Positions 9,062-18,400 of a stretch of DNA of 64,000 bases are shown one piece after another. The notes under the pieces were generated by a model. That model did no database searches, was not told where the DNA came from, and saw nothing but the letters and a program-made list of their open reading frames with translations. The position numbers and the translations under genes were made by a program. How positions within the stretch are numbered: the first letter of the stretch is position 1; the number at the start of each line of letters is the position of its first letter. The stretch is taken from positions 1 through 64,000 of the forward strand of contig JAGYJQ010000005.1 in NCBI GenBank assembly GCA_018401935.1. The letters are read 5' to 3'. This DNA is from Balneolaceae bacterium (GTDB lineage Bacteria; Bacteroidota; Rhodothermia; Balneolales; Balneolaceae).

Positions 9062-10462
9062 TTAAAAACCGAAATAATCAACTGCATTGGTGTAACAAAT
9101 CCCTTCCACATAGGAGCGAAGTAAGTCTTTGTCATTTGGTATTAGACCTTTTTCTACATCCTGACCAAAGACATTGCAGAGGATTCGTCGAAAGTATTCA
9201 TGACGTGAAAATGATAACAAGCTTCTAGAATCGGTGAGCATTCCAACAAATAGTCGTAACAAACCAAGATTCGAAAGAATATTTAAATGAACTTCAATCC
9301 CATCTTTTTGATCCTGATACCACCATGGAGCTCCCCACTGTATTTTTCCTACCAAGTCACCACTATTAAACGAACCCGCCATGGTAGCAAAAACTTCATT
9401 ATACGACGGGTTCAAATTGTAAAGGATGGTTTTGGGCAAAGATTCTGCTTTCTCAAGACTATCTAAAAACCAAGCTAATCCTTCTGCTTGTGGGTAATCA
9501 CCAACCGTATCAAACCCTGTATCAGCGCCCAAGATATCTACACGAGTTTGATTCGCATTTCTTAGTGCGCCCAAATGAAATTGTTGTACCCACCCTTTAT
9601 CGTTATCCATTTTTGCCATCTCAAGAAGTAGGTAAGCTTGAATAGATTCAACTTCCTCTTCGCTGATGTCCTTTCCGGCAATAAATTCATTAAACGAACC
9701 ACGTATGATGGTATCTTTCACTTTTGGAACGTTGAACTTGTTCAAACCGTGGTCCGAAAGTCGACACCCCATCTCATGAAAATATTCGTGTCTTATCTTA
9801 ATGGCTTTTAAATAGCTGTCTATATCTTCAGTAATAATGCCTGTCAGCAATCCTAGTCGCTGTATTGTGGCGCGCATAGCACTTTGTTGATGGAATGCTA
9901 ATAAGCTATCCGGTCTCCAAGTAGGTAGCACCTTAAAGCTAATTAGTGGATCCTCTTTAATCTGTTGATGATACTTCAAGTCATCGAATGGATCGTCTGT
10001 TGTGCAAATAACCTGCACATTCATGCGGTTTAATAACCCAACAGCAGAGTGCATCGGCATGGATAGTTGTTGATTAGCCTCTGCATAAATCGCGCGTGCA
10101 TTTTGTGGACTAAGTAGTTCATCAATCCCAAAATATCGTTTAAGTTCTAGATGGGTCCAATGAAATAATGGATTTCTTAGAGTTGATGGAACAACTTCGG
10201 CCCATTTCAAAAACTTTTCTTCCGCAGTAGCATCTCCGGTTATATAACGTTCATCAATGCCCATTGCCCGCATTGCTCTCCATTTGTAATGATCTCCTGC
10301 AAGCCAAATATCCGTTATATTATCAAACTGTTTGTGGTCGGCAATATCTTTAGCTGAAAGATGATTATGGTAATCTATAATGGGTAAATGGGTGGCTACC
10401 TCATGATAAAGGTAGTTTGCCATGGGATTTTCTAATAAAAAATCATCTGCAATGAATGACAT
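9062..10462 (-). CDS. uxaC: Glucuronate isomerase
   Basis: UxaC isomerises D-glucuronate to D-fructuronate (and galacturonate to tagaturonate). The 466-residue length and the motifs LPIIDYHNHLSAKDIADHK (metal-binding HxH), KWRAMRAMGI, NPLFHWTHLELKRYFGI and FVGMLTDSRSLLSFSRHEYFRR are characteristic of the family. It is first in a leftward cluster with xylB and xylA, which suits growth on glucuronoxylan breakdown products carrying xylose and glucuronate. No uxaB, uxuA or KDG genes are in the window, so the remaining uronate steps must be encoded elsewhere. Confidence 0.95.
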   Translation of the reverse strand: MSFIADDFLLENPMANYLYHEVATHLPIIDYHNHLSAKDIADHKQFDNITDIWLAGDHYKWRAMRAMGIDERYITGDATAEEKFLKWAEVVPSTLRNPLFHWTHLELKRYFGIDELLSPQNARAIYAEANQQLSMPMHSAVGLLNRMNVQVICTTDDPFDDLKYHQQIKEDPLISFKVLPTWRPDSLLAFHQQSAMRATIQRLGLLTGIITEDIDSYLKAIKIRHEYFHEMGCRLSDHGLNKFNVPKVKDTIIRGSFNEFIAGKDISEEEVESIQAYLLLEMAKMDNDKGWVQQFHLGALRNANQTRVDILGADTGFDTVGDYPQAEGLAWFLDSLEKAESLPKTILYNLNPSYNEVFATMAGSFNSGDLVGKIQWGAPWWYQDQKDGIEVHLNILSNLGLLRLFVGMLTDSRSLLSFSRHEYFRRILCNVFGQDVEKGLIPNDKDLLRSYVEGICYTNAVDYFGF

Positions 10463-10642
10463 ACTCTAACTCTTTAGACTTTTTTACCGAATGCAAATAT
10501 CCGTTTTTTCCTCATAAAATGAAGAATTTTTTAGCAAAAGCTAGTAAAAGACTAAATAATTAATCTTTTTAACTCAATAAAATACCCCAATCCCCCTTTT
10601 ACTCTAAGGAACTTAGATCGATGATCCACTGGTTATACCTTC

Positions 10643-11545
10643 ATGATTAAAATTGCTTGGCATCCTTGCTATGTGCACCCAGTACCAGAGGGACATCGCT
10701 TTCCTATGGAAAAATATGAACTCCTACCCCAACGTTTGCACAGAGAGGGCCTAGCCCTTGAAGACGATTTTTTTGAACCCTCCGAGGGATTGCGCTATGA
10801 TCTTGGGATTCATTGCCCAGATTATGTACATCGCCTGCTGAATCTCGAACTTAGCAAAAAAGAAGAGCGAGCTAGTGGATTTAGCCTAAGTCGAAGCTTG
10901 GTTGATCGCGAATTACGCATTACAAATGGCACGGTTGAAGGTGCCCTTTGGGCTCTTGAAAATGAATCAGCTGCCTTCAACATTGCAGGAGGAACGCATC
11001 ATGCTTCGACTAATCGAGCCGAAGGATTTTGCCTGCTCAATGACCAAGCGGTAGCCGCCCATCACCTTCTGCATAATACCGAATGCCAAAAAATCTTAAT
11101 TGTCGATCTAGATGTCCATCAGGGTAACGGTACCGCCCAGATATTTGCCCAAGAACCACGGGTATTCACCTTTAGTATGCACGGGGCCAATAATTATCCT
11201 TATCACAAACCACCATCGGATTTGGATATTGCACTCGACGACCACAGCACCGACCAAGTATATCTCGAATTGTTAGAACAACATCTGCCCGGACTCATCA
11301 CCACCGAAAAACCTGACTTTATATTTTACCTCGCCGGGGTTGATGTGCTAGCACAGGACAAGCTGGGCCGACTGGGGTTGAGCCTAGAAGGTTGTAAAGC
11401 CCGAGATCAATTGGTCTTCGAATTAGCTAAACAGCATGAATTACCTATTATGACTACCATGGGAGGTGGCTATGCTCCCGATATCGCCCTCATCCTCGAA
11501 GCCCACTGCAATACCTACCGGGTTGCAAGTGATTTATTTCATTAA
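10643..11545 (+). CDS. Histone deacetylase-family (acetoin utilisation-like) protein
   Basis: This 300-residue zinc hydrolase of the HDAC/AcuC/acetylpolyamine amidohydrolase superfamily probably removes acetyl groups from a small molecule or protein lysines. The catalytic His pair is H119-H120 (AGGTHHAS). Zinc ligands D157 and H159 lie in VDLDVHQGNGTA, and a third acidic ligand is in LAGVDVLAQDKLG. It resembles the shorter bacterial and HDAC11-like members. Its 3' end overlaps the convergent amylase gene by 12 bases. Confidence 0.9.
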   Translation: MIKIAWHPCYVHPVPEGHRFPMEKYELLPQRLHREGLALEDDFFEPSEGLRYDLGIHCPDYVHRLLNLELSKKEERASGFSLSRSLVDRELRITNGTVEGALWALENESAAFNIAGGTHHASTNRAEGFCLLNDQAVAAHHLLHNTECQKILIVDLDVHQGNGTAQIFAQEPRVFTFSMHGANNYPYHKPPSDLDIALDDHSTDQVYLELLEQHLPGLITTEKPDFIFYLAGVDVLAQDKLGRLGLSLEGCKARDQLVFELAKQHELPIMTTMGGGYAPDIALILEAHCNTYRVASDLFH

Positions 11546-13294
11546 GGTAATTCGCCGCTCTTTTGATTCTTGGCCTGCCCAAACCCGTAACAAATACACC
11601 CCACTTGGCCAATCCTGTGCGTGCACTCGAAAGCTATGTCGCCCTGCCGACCTAATTCCTTCCTCGCGCTCAATCACTAAGCGGCCCATTGAATCCCAAA
11701 TTTCTAAGCGAACTTCTGCTGCTGTACCTAATACCATGGAAACGGTGGTACTGGGGTTGAACGGATTGGGGTAAACTGGGTTAAGCTGTAGATTACCTTG
11801 TGCATAAGGATTGTCTATTGACTCTGCCTCATCGGAATTGTCTGTTGAATTTTGACTCACTTGTTCTAAAACCAAAAACTCCCAATCGGCTAAATCAAAT
11901 TCATTATCCTGTGATAACCCAATAAGTTCGTCAGTGAATACATTCCGATATGTAGCCTCCGGAAACTCATCCGTCGCTTGAAAACTAACTGCATGGTTAC
12001 TTAGGTTAAATAGCCCTACTACACGATCACCATCCTTCTCCCGTTTAAAGGCATAAATGGGAGAGTTCTGAGTCGTCTTAATTCGCTGGGCTTCATTTTC
12101 ATCAAATCCATTCCAAAGAGCTGCGTTTCTTCGCTTGAGATCAAACAACCGGCGGTAGTTGTCGAACATTGGATAATCTCGCCAAGGTATTAGGTCCTTA
12201 TCAAAGAAAGCTAGCTGCTTGTTCATCCCCGCCTCTTCTCCATTATACACCAAGGGCATTCCGTTGATTACATGGCTAAGCACTGAAAAATTTACCGCTC
12301 TAGGCCCAAACAATTGAAATGGAGTTCCTTCCCACGCATTTTCGTCGTGATTGGAGACAAAGTAAAGACGGTATTTTCCATTGGAATAATTGTTTTGCTC
12401 CCTATTCACAAAGGTTCTAAAGCTATTGGCATCGGCTACCCCCTGGGTAATGAGTGGCAAAATACCTCCACCGAAGCCATAAAAATCCCAACTATAGTTC
12501 ATATCAAAGCCTAGGTCCATAAGATGTTCTCCCGGTCCTTCGGCTAAAAGAAATAGATCGGGCCGTGTCTGCTTTAACGCTGGAATGGCCTCCTCCCAAA
12601 AATCATCTGGAACAAAGTCGACCGCATCGAATCTAAATCCATCCACTCCCACGGAATCCACCCAAAATTGCATCGCCTCAATCATATAGTCTCTAAGACC
12701 TTGTTGGTCGAAATCTAATTCAATCACATCGGACCAGTTCGTGCCAGGTGGTGGTATAAACTCACCATTACTATTGGTAACATACCATTCGGGATTGGTT
12801 TCGGTGAGCACATTATCCCATGCTGTATGATTGGCAACCCAGTCAATAATGACATATTTATCTCTGCGCTGAATCTCAGAAACTAGGTCCTTAAATTCTT
12901 CTAAACTTCCGTAGTCGGGATTCACTGAGTAATAATCTTTAACCGAATAAGGGCTCCCTAAACTGCCAAGGCGGTTGAATTCGCCAATGGGGTGTACCGG
13001 CATAAACCAAATAATGCCAGGCCCCAGTGAATCAATTCGATCCAAATCTTTTTCAAATGCAGCAAAGCTACCCTCTTGGGAGTAATGCCTGAGATTGACT
13101 TCATACATCCCCAAATTATAGGACCATTGATGATGGCTTTGAGCCTCGCTTGGGCTTTGAGCCTCGCTTGGGCTTTGAGCCTCGCTTAGGCTTTGGGCGG
13201 ACACATGACTCGATGGAATGATGTAAACTAAGCTCAACAAGCTCACAAAAATAGCCCATCTTGAAATAACGATATGTGTCATTTTTTGTGTCAT
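11534..13294 (-). CDS. Secreted GH13 alpha-amylase family enzyme with sorting domain
   Basis: This 586-residue exported glycoside hydrolase of family GH13 probably acts on starch-like alpha-glucans. After a signal peptide comes a low-complexity SEAQSP repeat (about residues 37-54), then the amylase barrel. GFRFDAVDF carries the nucleophile Asp, LLAEGPG the acid/base Glu, and VSNHDENAWEG the third Asp; VIIDWVANHTAWDN is conserved region I. The last 85 or so residues, beginning NPVYPNPFNPST, form a type IX-like sorting domain ending RRITLMK. The sorting machinery is not in this window. Product specificity is uncertain. Confidence 0.92.
   Translation of the reverse strand: MTQKMTHIVISRWAIFVSLLSLVYIIPSSHVSAQSLSEAQSPSEAQSPSEAQSHHQWSYNLGMYEVNLRHYSQEGSFAAFEKDLDRIDSLGPGIIWFMPVHPIGEFNRLGSLGSPYSVKDYYSVNPDYGSLEEFKDLVSEIQRRDKYVIIDWVANHTAWDNVLTETNPEWYVTNSNGEFIPPPGTNWSDVIELDFDQQGLRDYMIEAMQFWVDSVGVDGFRFDAVDFVPDDFWEEAIPALKQTRPDLFLLAEGPGEHLMDLGFDMNYSWDFYGFGGGILPLITQGVADANSFRTFVNREQNNYSNGKYRLYFVSNHDENAWEGTPFQLFGPRAVNFSVLSHVINGMPLVYNGEEAGMNKQLAFFDKDLIPWRDYPMFDNYRRLFDLKRRNAALWNGFDENEAQRIKTTQNSPIYAFKREKDGDRVVGLFNLSNHAVSFQATDEFPEATYRNVFTDELIGLSQDNEFDLADWEFLVLEQVSQNSTDNSDEAESIDNPYAQGNLQLNPVYPNPFNPSTTVSMVLGTAAEVRLEIWDSMGRLVIEREEGIRSAGRHSFRVHAQDWPSGVYLLRVWAGQESKERRITLMK
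13135..13188. repeat. In-frame 18-bp tandem repeat, 3 copies
   Basis: Three 18-bp units (13135-13152, 13153-13170, 13171-13188), nearly identical, encode the hexapeptide SEAQSP just after the signal peptide of the amylase. The unit is a multiple of three, so copy changes would leave the frame intact. Confidence 0.95.
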
Positions 13295-13377
13295 AAATAA
13301 AGATACGAAGTCTAGACTCTCCTGTTTAACCCATATTTGTTATAAGTTGTAGCCCATAAAAACAACCTACTCGAATT

Positions 13378-13854
13378 ATGATACGAAATCTTACTCCTGC
13401 CGATTTGGCTCTGGCACATGCGTGGAATCAGGCCAATACGCCTCATGTAAATAGCTTAGATTTTGCTGCTTTTTCGAAAGTTTATGGGATGAGTTCGCAT
13501 CGCTACCTCATAGAATACAACGGTAGTCCAGCCGGTTTTAGCTGGTTGATGTATCCTGAGAGCCTCTACGAAAGTGTCAATTTTCGTTACTTTAAAGATC
13601 GGTTTACAAATTTTTTGTATCTGGATCGCATTGTAATTGCAGAGGAGTTTCGGGGAAAAGCATTAGCTACTAAATTATATGAGCACATTTTTGCTACCCA
13701 TGCCCCCATTCCTATTTGCTGTGAGGTCAATAGCCATCCACCTAATGTGGCTTCTGCGGAGTTGCATAAAAAATTAGGGTTTAAATTAGTAGGTGAGCAA
13801 TCAACCGATAAGGGTAAAAAAAGCGTACAATTACTGATATATAATCATACATAA
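13378..13854 (+). CDS. GNAT family N-acetyltransferase
   Basis: This 158-residue acetyl-CoA-dependent acyltransferase has motif A visible as LYLDRIVIAEEFRGKALATK (about residues 80-100), with the R-G-x-x-x-x pyrophosphate loop. The following CCEVNSHPPNVASAELHKK and LGFKLVGEQ strand-helix-strand is the typical GNAT C-terminal half. The substrate cannot be inferred. It is transcribed alone, divergent from the amylase, and ends just before a hairpin terminator belonging to the opposite strand. Confidence 0.88.
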   Translation: MIRNLTPADLALAHAWNQANTPHVNSLDFAAFSKVYGMSSHRYLIEYNGSPAGFSWLMYPESLYESVNFRYFKDRFTNFLYLDRIVIAEEFRGKALATKLYEHIFATHAPIPICCEVNSHPPNVASAELHKKLGFKLVGEQSTDKGKKSVQLLIYNHT

Positions 13855-13884
13855 AAAAATCTCGCAGGCTACTCACCTGCGAGA
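13853..13884 (-). terminator. Rho-independent terminator for the leftward subtilase gene
   Basis: A perfect 9-bp stem (13860-13868 with 13876-13884, TCTCGCAGG) has a 7-base loop and is followed on the minus strand by a run of seven T. It lies 44 bases beyond the stop of the leftward gene at 13928. Confidence 0.9.
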
Positions 13885-13927
13885 TAATTGTGTAGTTAAT
13901 GCTTCAATAAAGTACGACTGACCTGAA

Positions 13928-15472
13928 TTACTTTATAAGCATCATTTTTCGGGTTTCGAAATAGTTACCTGCCCGCAGTTGATATAAATACACCCCAGAT
14001 GACAGACCAGCTGCATCAAATTGCACGGAGTATTTGCCAGCAGCTTGTGTTGTATTCACTAACTCTGCCACTTTTTGTCCTAGCATATTGAATACCTCCA
14101 AGGTCACTGGCGAAGTTTCGGCAATGGTGTATTGAATGGACGTACTCGGATTAAAAGGATTCGGGTAGTTTTGTAGTAGCGCAAATACTTCTGGCTTCGT
14201 TTCGTCTTCCAAGGAAACCACATTATTTACCGTAACCTGCTGAGTAATTTGGGCATCTGCTCCGCCATTATCTGATACAGTAAGAGTAATGGAGTAACTA
14301 CCTGTTTCGGTGTAATTGTGTACAGGGGAAGCCTCGTTACTGGAAGTGCCATCTCCAAAATCCCAATGGTAGGCTATAATAGCACCTTCTGGGTCTTTTG
14401 CGTCGTTAGAGGTGTTTGTAAAACTAAAGGTACTGCTTCCGTTATCCCCTTGTTTGAACTCAAATGAGGCCACAGGAGCATCATTCACTGGTGTAATGAT
14501 AACAGAAACCTTCATGGAATCTAAGGGCAGACCCGCGTGACCTGCATAAAGCATCGCCTCTGTCTGTCCATAGAAATCCTCAGCTGCACTAAAGCTTAAA
14601 CTATGAGTTCCTGGTTCATGATTAATCTGAACCTGATCATGCATGGACGTTCCCCACACCATCATATCTTTGTCCATTCCTCCGATACCAGCAGCCATGG
14701 TCATGGTGCTCAAATCAAGGCTATTATCTTCAAGGAATACAAACTGTTGGTTAGATCCCGTTTTGAAGCCAGGTTCAGCCATAATCATAATGTGAATAGT
14801 ACCAGTTACATAAGCTATTCCATCGGTAGCCATGTACTCAATAGTATCCATTCCATCATAATTTAATGGAGCTACATAATAGGGCCATTCGTCTTCTACC
14901 GACAACCAACGATAATCGCCATAAACTGGATCTGCTACGTCTTCGATAAATAATCCATGCTTATCGAAATCATTTTGCAAGGCCATCATCGTCATATCAG
15001 CCATAGATATTCGGTCCCCAGATACCATCATGAGGGTATCATCGCGAACAATAGGCTCGTCATTTTCTAAGTTGAAATAGGTTTCTTGGGCATCAAATCC
15101 GGCCAGCATGAGTTCATCATTGTAGTATTCTAGGAAGGTAACCGAAGAATATTCCCCAGGTAGTAAATAATCCGCATTAATGATGACGTCTAGATTCGCA
15201 ATAGCTGCAGAATCTAAGGTACCTATAGCTGGGGTAACATAATTCATTTTCTCGGTAGTATAAATCATGAAGTCATCCACCAGCGCCCAAACGGAAGAAA
15301 CGGCTTCATCTGTTTCTACCACTGTAAACAAAGTGACTCGTTCATCTTTGAAATAATCAAGATTGAGCATTCCATAATGAAAGCCTCCATCGTTCATAAG
15401 AGGCATCCTCTGAACTGCAATATAGTAGATATTGTCAACGAAATTTTGATCATCCAAAACTACCGCATACAT
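13928..15472 (-). CDS. C-terminal part of a frameshifted giant subtilase (PKD and sorting domains)
   Basis: This 514-codon reading frame begins abruptly inside a domain and lacks a signal peptide. It contains domain linkers, one PKD-type domain (PEGAIIAYHWDFGDGTSSNEAS, about residues 365-385) and a type IX-like C-terminal sorting domain (LLQNYPNPFNPST, ending TRKMMLIK). I read it as the downstream end of the S8 protease gene at 15483-19502. Restoring one base near 15490 and one near 15597 would join all three frames into a single chain of about 1,858 residues. As it stands the ATG at 15472 has no convincing ribosome site, so this part may not be made separately. Confidence 0.8.
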   Translation of the reverse strand: MYAVVLDDQNFVDNIYYIAVQRMPLMNDGGFHYGMLNLDYFKDERVTLFTVVETDEAVSSVWALVDDFMIYTTEKMNYVTPAIGTLDSAAIANLDVIINADYLLPGEYSSVTFLEYYNDELMLAGFDAQETYFNLENDEPIVRDDTLMMVSGDRISMADMTMMALQNDFDKHGLFIEDVADPVYGDYRWLSVEDEWPYYVAPLNYDGMDTIEYMATDGIAYVTGTIHIMIMAEPGFKTGSNQQFVFLEDNSLDLSTMTMAAGIGGMDKDMMVWGTSMHDQVQINHEPGTHSLSFSAAEDFYGQTEAMLYAGHAGLPLDSMKVSVIITPVNDAPVASFEFKQGDNGSSTFSFTNTSNDAKDPEGAIIAYHWDFGDGTSSNEASPVHNYTETGSYSITLTVSDNGGADAQITQQVTVNNVVSLEDETKPEVFALLQNYPNPFNPSTSIQYTIAETSPVTLEVFNMLGQKVAELVNTTQAAGKYSVQFDAAGLSSGVYLYQLRAGNYFETRKMMLIK

Positions 15473-15482
15473 AGATGCAACA

Positions 15483-18400
15483 TCATATCAGGTTCCAAAT
15501 AGAAACTGTATCCGAATTCCAGATTTGGGAGGCGATTATCGGGTATCCCGGAGAGTCGATGGGTGAATATGCCTCCCGTGACCGTATTATCATAGATATG
15601 AAATATTCCATTGGGTCACCTACTGTTAAGGCGTAAAATGGAGCCTCGTCCGATCCGTAGTTTTGTACATTCCACTCATGGCCTAGGCCTAAACTATAGT
15701 CAGCGGTCATCCATGAATCGGGTAGAGTGCCCGCATCAAATCCCTCATAGTACAGGACTACTAAAGAGGGTTCTGCCATTATCATAGAGCGCTTGGCAGG
15801 TAGTTCTGTATTAGATTTAGCTTTAGAAGGAATTGACTCTGACAGCGTTGAGAAATCTTTTACTTTAAGCCCTCGCATCTGCTCTCTAATTCGGTCTTGC
15901 ACTCCCTTTGCTTTTGTCTTTTTAGATATAGACTGTTTCATAGGGGGAACATCCATGTCCATATCCATATTACTACCCTCAACACTTCGAGAAATAATGT
16001 TATCCGCTAAGTAATCAGCTGCAACTAACCCCCCATTGGCTATCTCTAAAGAGTACGCAATGGATTCGGTATCCGAACTCAGACTACCCAAATCAACATA
16101 AGGCTCGGTGAAGTGCACATTCACCGTACTTGATTCAAATAACATATAATGGGTAGGATTTCCTAAGCTAATTGATTCAAGGCTATTATTAAATACCATT
16201 GTTTCTAATGCATATTCACCGTCGCCAATTAGATCAGTATTCACACTTACGGTAACTTGTTCGCTGGAACCCGCTTCCACTATTCCGTCCGTCTCTGAAT
16301 AGAAAAATGGTGCTTCGTTGAGTACAATTCCTACATTGTCTACCAACACACCAATTCCATCTACGAATGAATCATCTGTTGCCATAATGAACCAGAACTC
16401 TACATCTTCTAAACCAGCGTATTCCATTAAATCTAAATAGGCCGTATTTTTCTGCCCATCATTGATAAGTTCACCTTCATCGGTAATATCCAAGGTAGCA
16501 AGACGCTCCCCGTTGGCAATCACATTTACATAAAAGAAATCATAACCTGCTTCCAGATCGGCTAAATAATCGAAGGTTATGTAGGAGGGCACATAAGAAT
16601 CTCCTCCAATAACTAGGTCACTAAAGTTGAACATAGGTGAAACAGCCACCGCTATGGTATTGTTTTGATATCCTTGAGAAACATCCCCTGCAAAGAATGA
16701 ATAATCACCGGGCGCAAGTACTTCTTCGAGTTTAAAAGTCTCACCTTCCCCCTCACCCTCACCAAAGGCTAAGGTAATCCAATCTTGAGCAACGGTTGTC
16801 GGATCATTTAAGTTATCAAACCACCCTAAAATAGGACCGTTTTCAAGATTATCTGGCGGGGTAATTTGAATGTTCTTCCGATTGCTACCCTCGATTTCTT
16901 GAGAAATACGGTACACCAATTCCGTATTTAGCGCCTCTCTGTCTACTTGTGATTTTGTGGTAGTTTCTCGCGGGACCGGTTCAAACGTACTCTTATTTTT
17001 CATCAGCTCAGTCATTTCCTGATCAAAAACAAAGAGACTCTGAGATAGCGAAAAGAATAGATCACCACCACCATCATTAACGATTTCAAAGGTACTTTCC
17101 GCTAGATTTCCAGTTGGAATAATACCTAAGTCCTCAACCTCAGGAAGTAGTTCGATGGATGGAAATACCTGCTCACGACCTATCATTGTAATCGCAGGCA
17201 CACTACCACCGGTAACATCGAATGCTGCTTCGGATTGTAAGTCTCCTGTGACCATCGCATTATCGAACTGCACTGGTACACCAAACGATTCTCCCGAAGC
17301 TACCACTGCGGATTCAAACGGATACTTGAGAGCAAAGGCACCTTCAGCACCTGTAAATGTAACATCATTAACCGTTATCGGCTGATCGCTGTTGTTCACA
17401 AAACCAATAGTTTGCTCCGCAGGACCATCGATGTAGGTACGCTGAAAAAAAGCGGCGGCGTCATGACTTGATAAAACCGCCCCAGCTTTTTCCGCTTGAT
17501 TTGGATCGATTGCAACATGAGCATTAAGTCGCTCACTCTCACCCACGGTAGAAAACGCAGGAACCAGATCTCCACTGGCTAAAATTCGAGCCATAATCGC
17601 ATGCCCACCTTCCTCTGGGTTGGCCGCTTTGGCTAGAGCTATGGCACCAGTGACGTGAGGTGAGGCCATAGATGTTCCAGATAAGTACGCATACCCACCA
17701 GGGTAGGTAGATACAATATTAGACCCTGGCGCGGTAATATCTACTGTGAAATTACCGAAATCTGAAAACCCTGATAATTGGTCGGCATCATCGCTGCTGG
17801 CAACAGTGATTATATTCGATGACGGAATATTATTAGGTATAGAGTAAAAAGGAAGCTCGTCTCGGTTATAGGTACTGTTACCCGCTGAAACCACCCATAG
17901 TGCTTCATGAGAATCGTGGTGCAGTGCATAGTCAGTCATCACCTCAACAAAGCGTTCTGAGCCGCGATCACCGAATATTCGACCGCCACCCCAACTCTGG
18001 TTAATCGCCACAATATCTACTCCTTGTTCCAAAAGAATACTTATATAATAGTATCCACGTATAATTGCCAACGAATTAGTGCTTCCATTCTCATCAAAAA
18101 TCATGACCGATATCATCGAGACATCCTGAGCCACTCCTGTAACGCCAATGCCATTACCCCCTTCGGCCCCAATGGTCCCAGCCACATGTGTACCATGGAA
18201 GCTTCCCGGGTTGATGAATGTATTATCGTCAAAAATGGCACTCCATCCCCAAAAGTCATCGACAAAACCATTTCCGTCGTCATCAATCCCATTCATCTCA
18301 TCTTGGGTAATTATGCCGTCTCCATTCAAATCCTCCCCAGGATTTACCCAAGCCTGATTCGCTAAATCTGGATGAGTGAAATCCACCCCATCGTCATACA

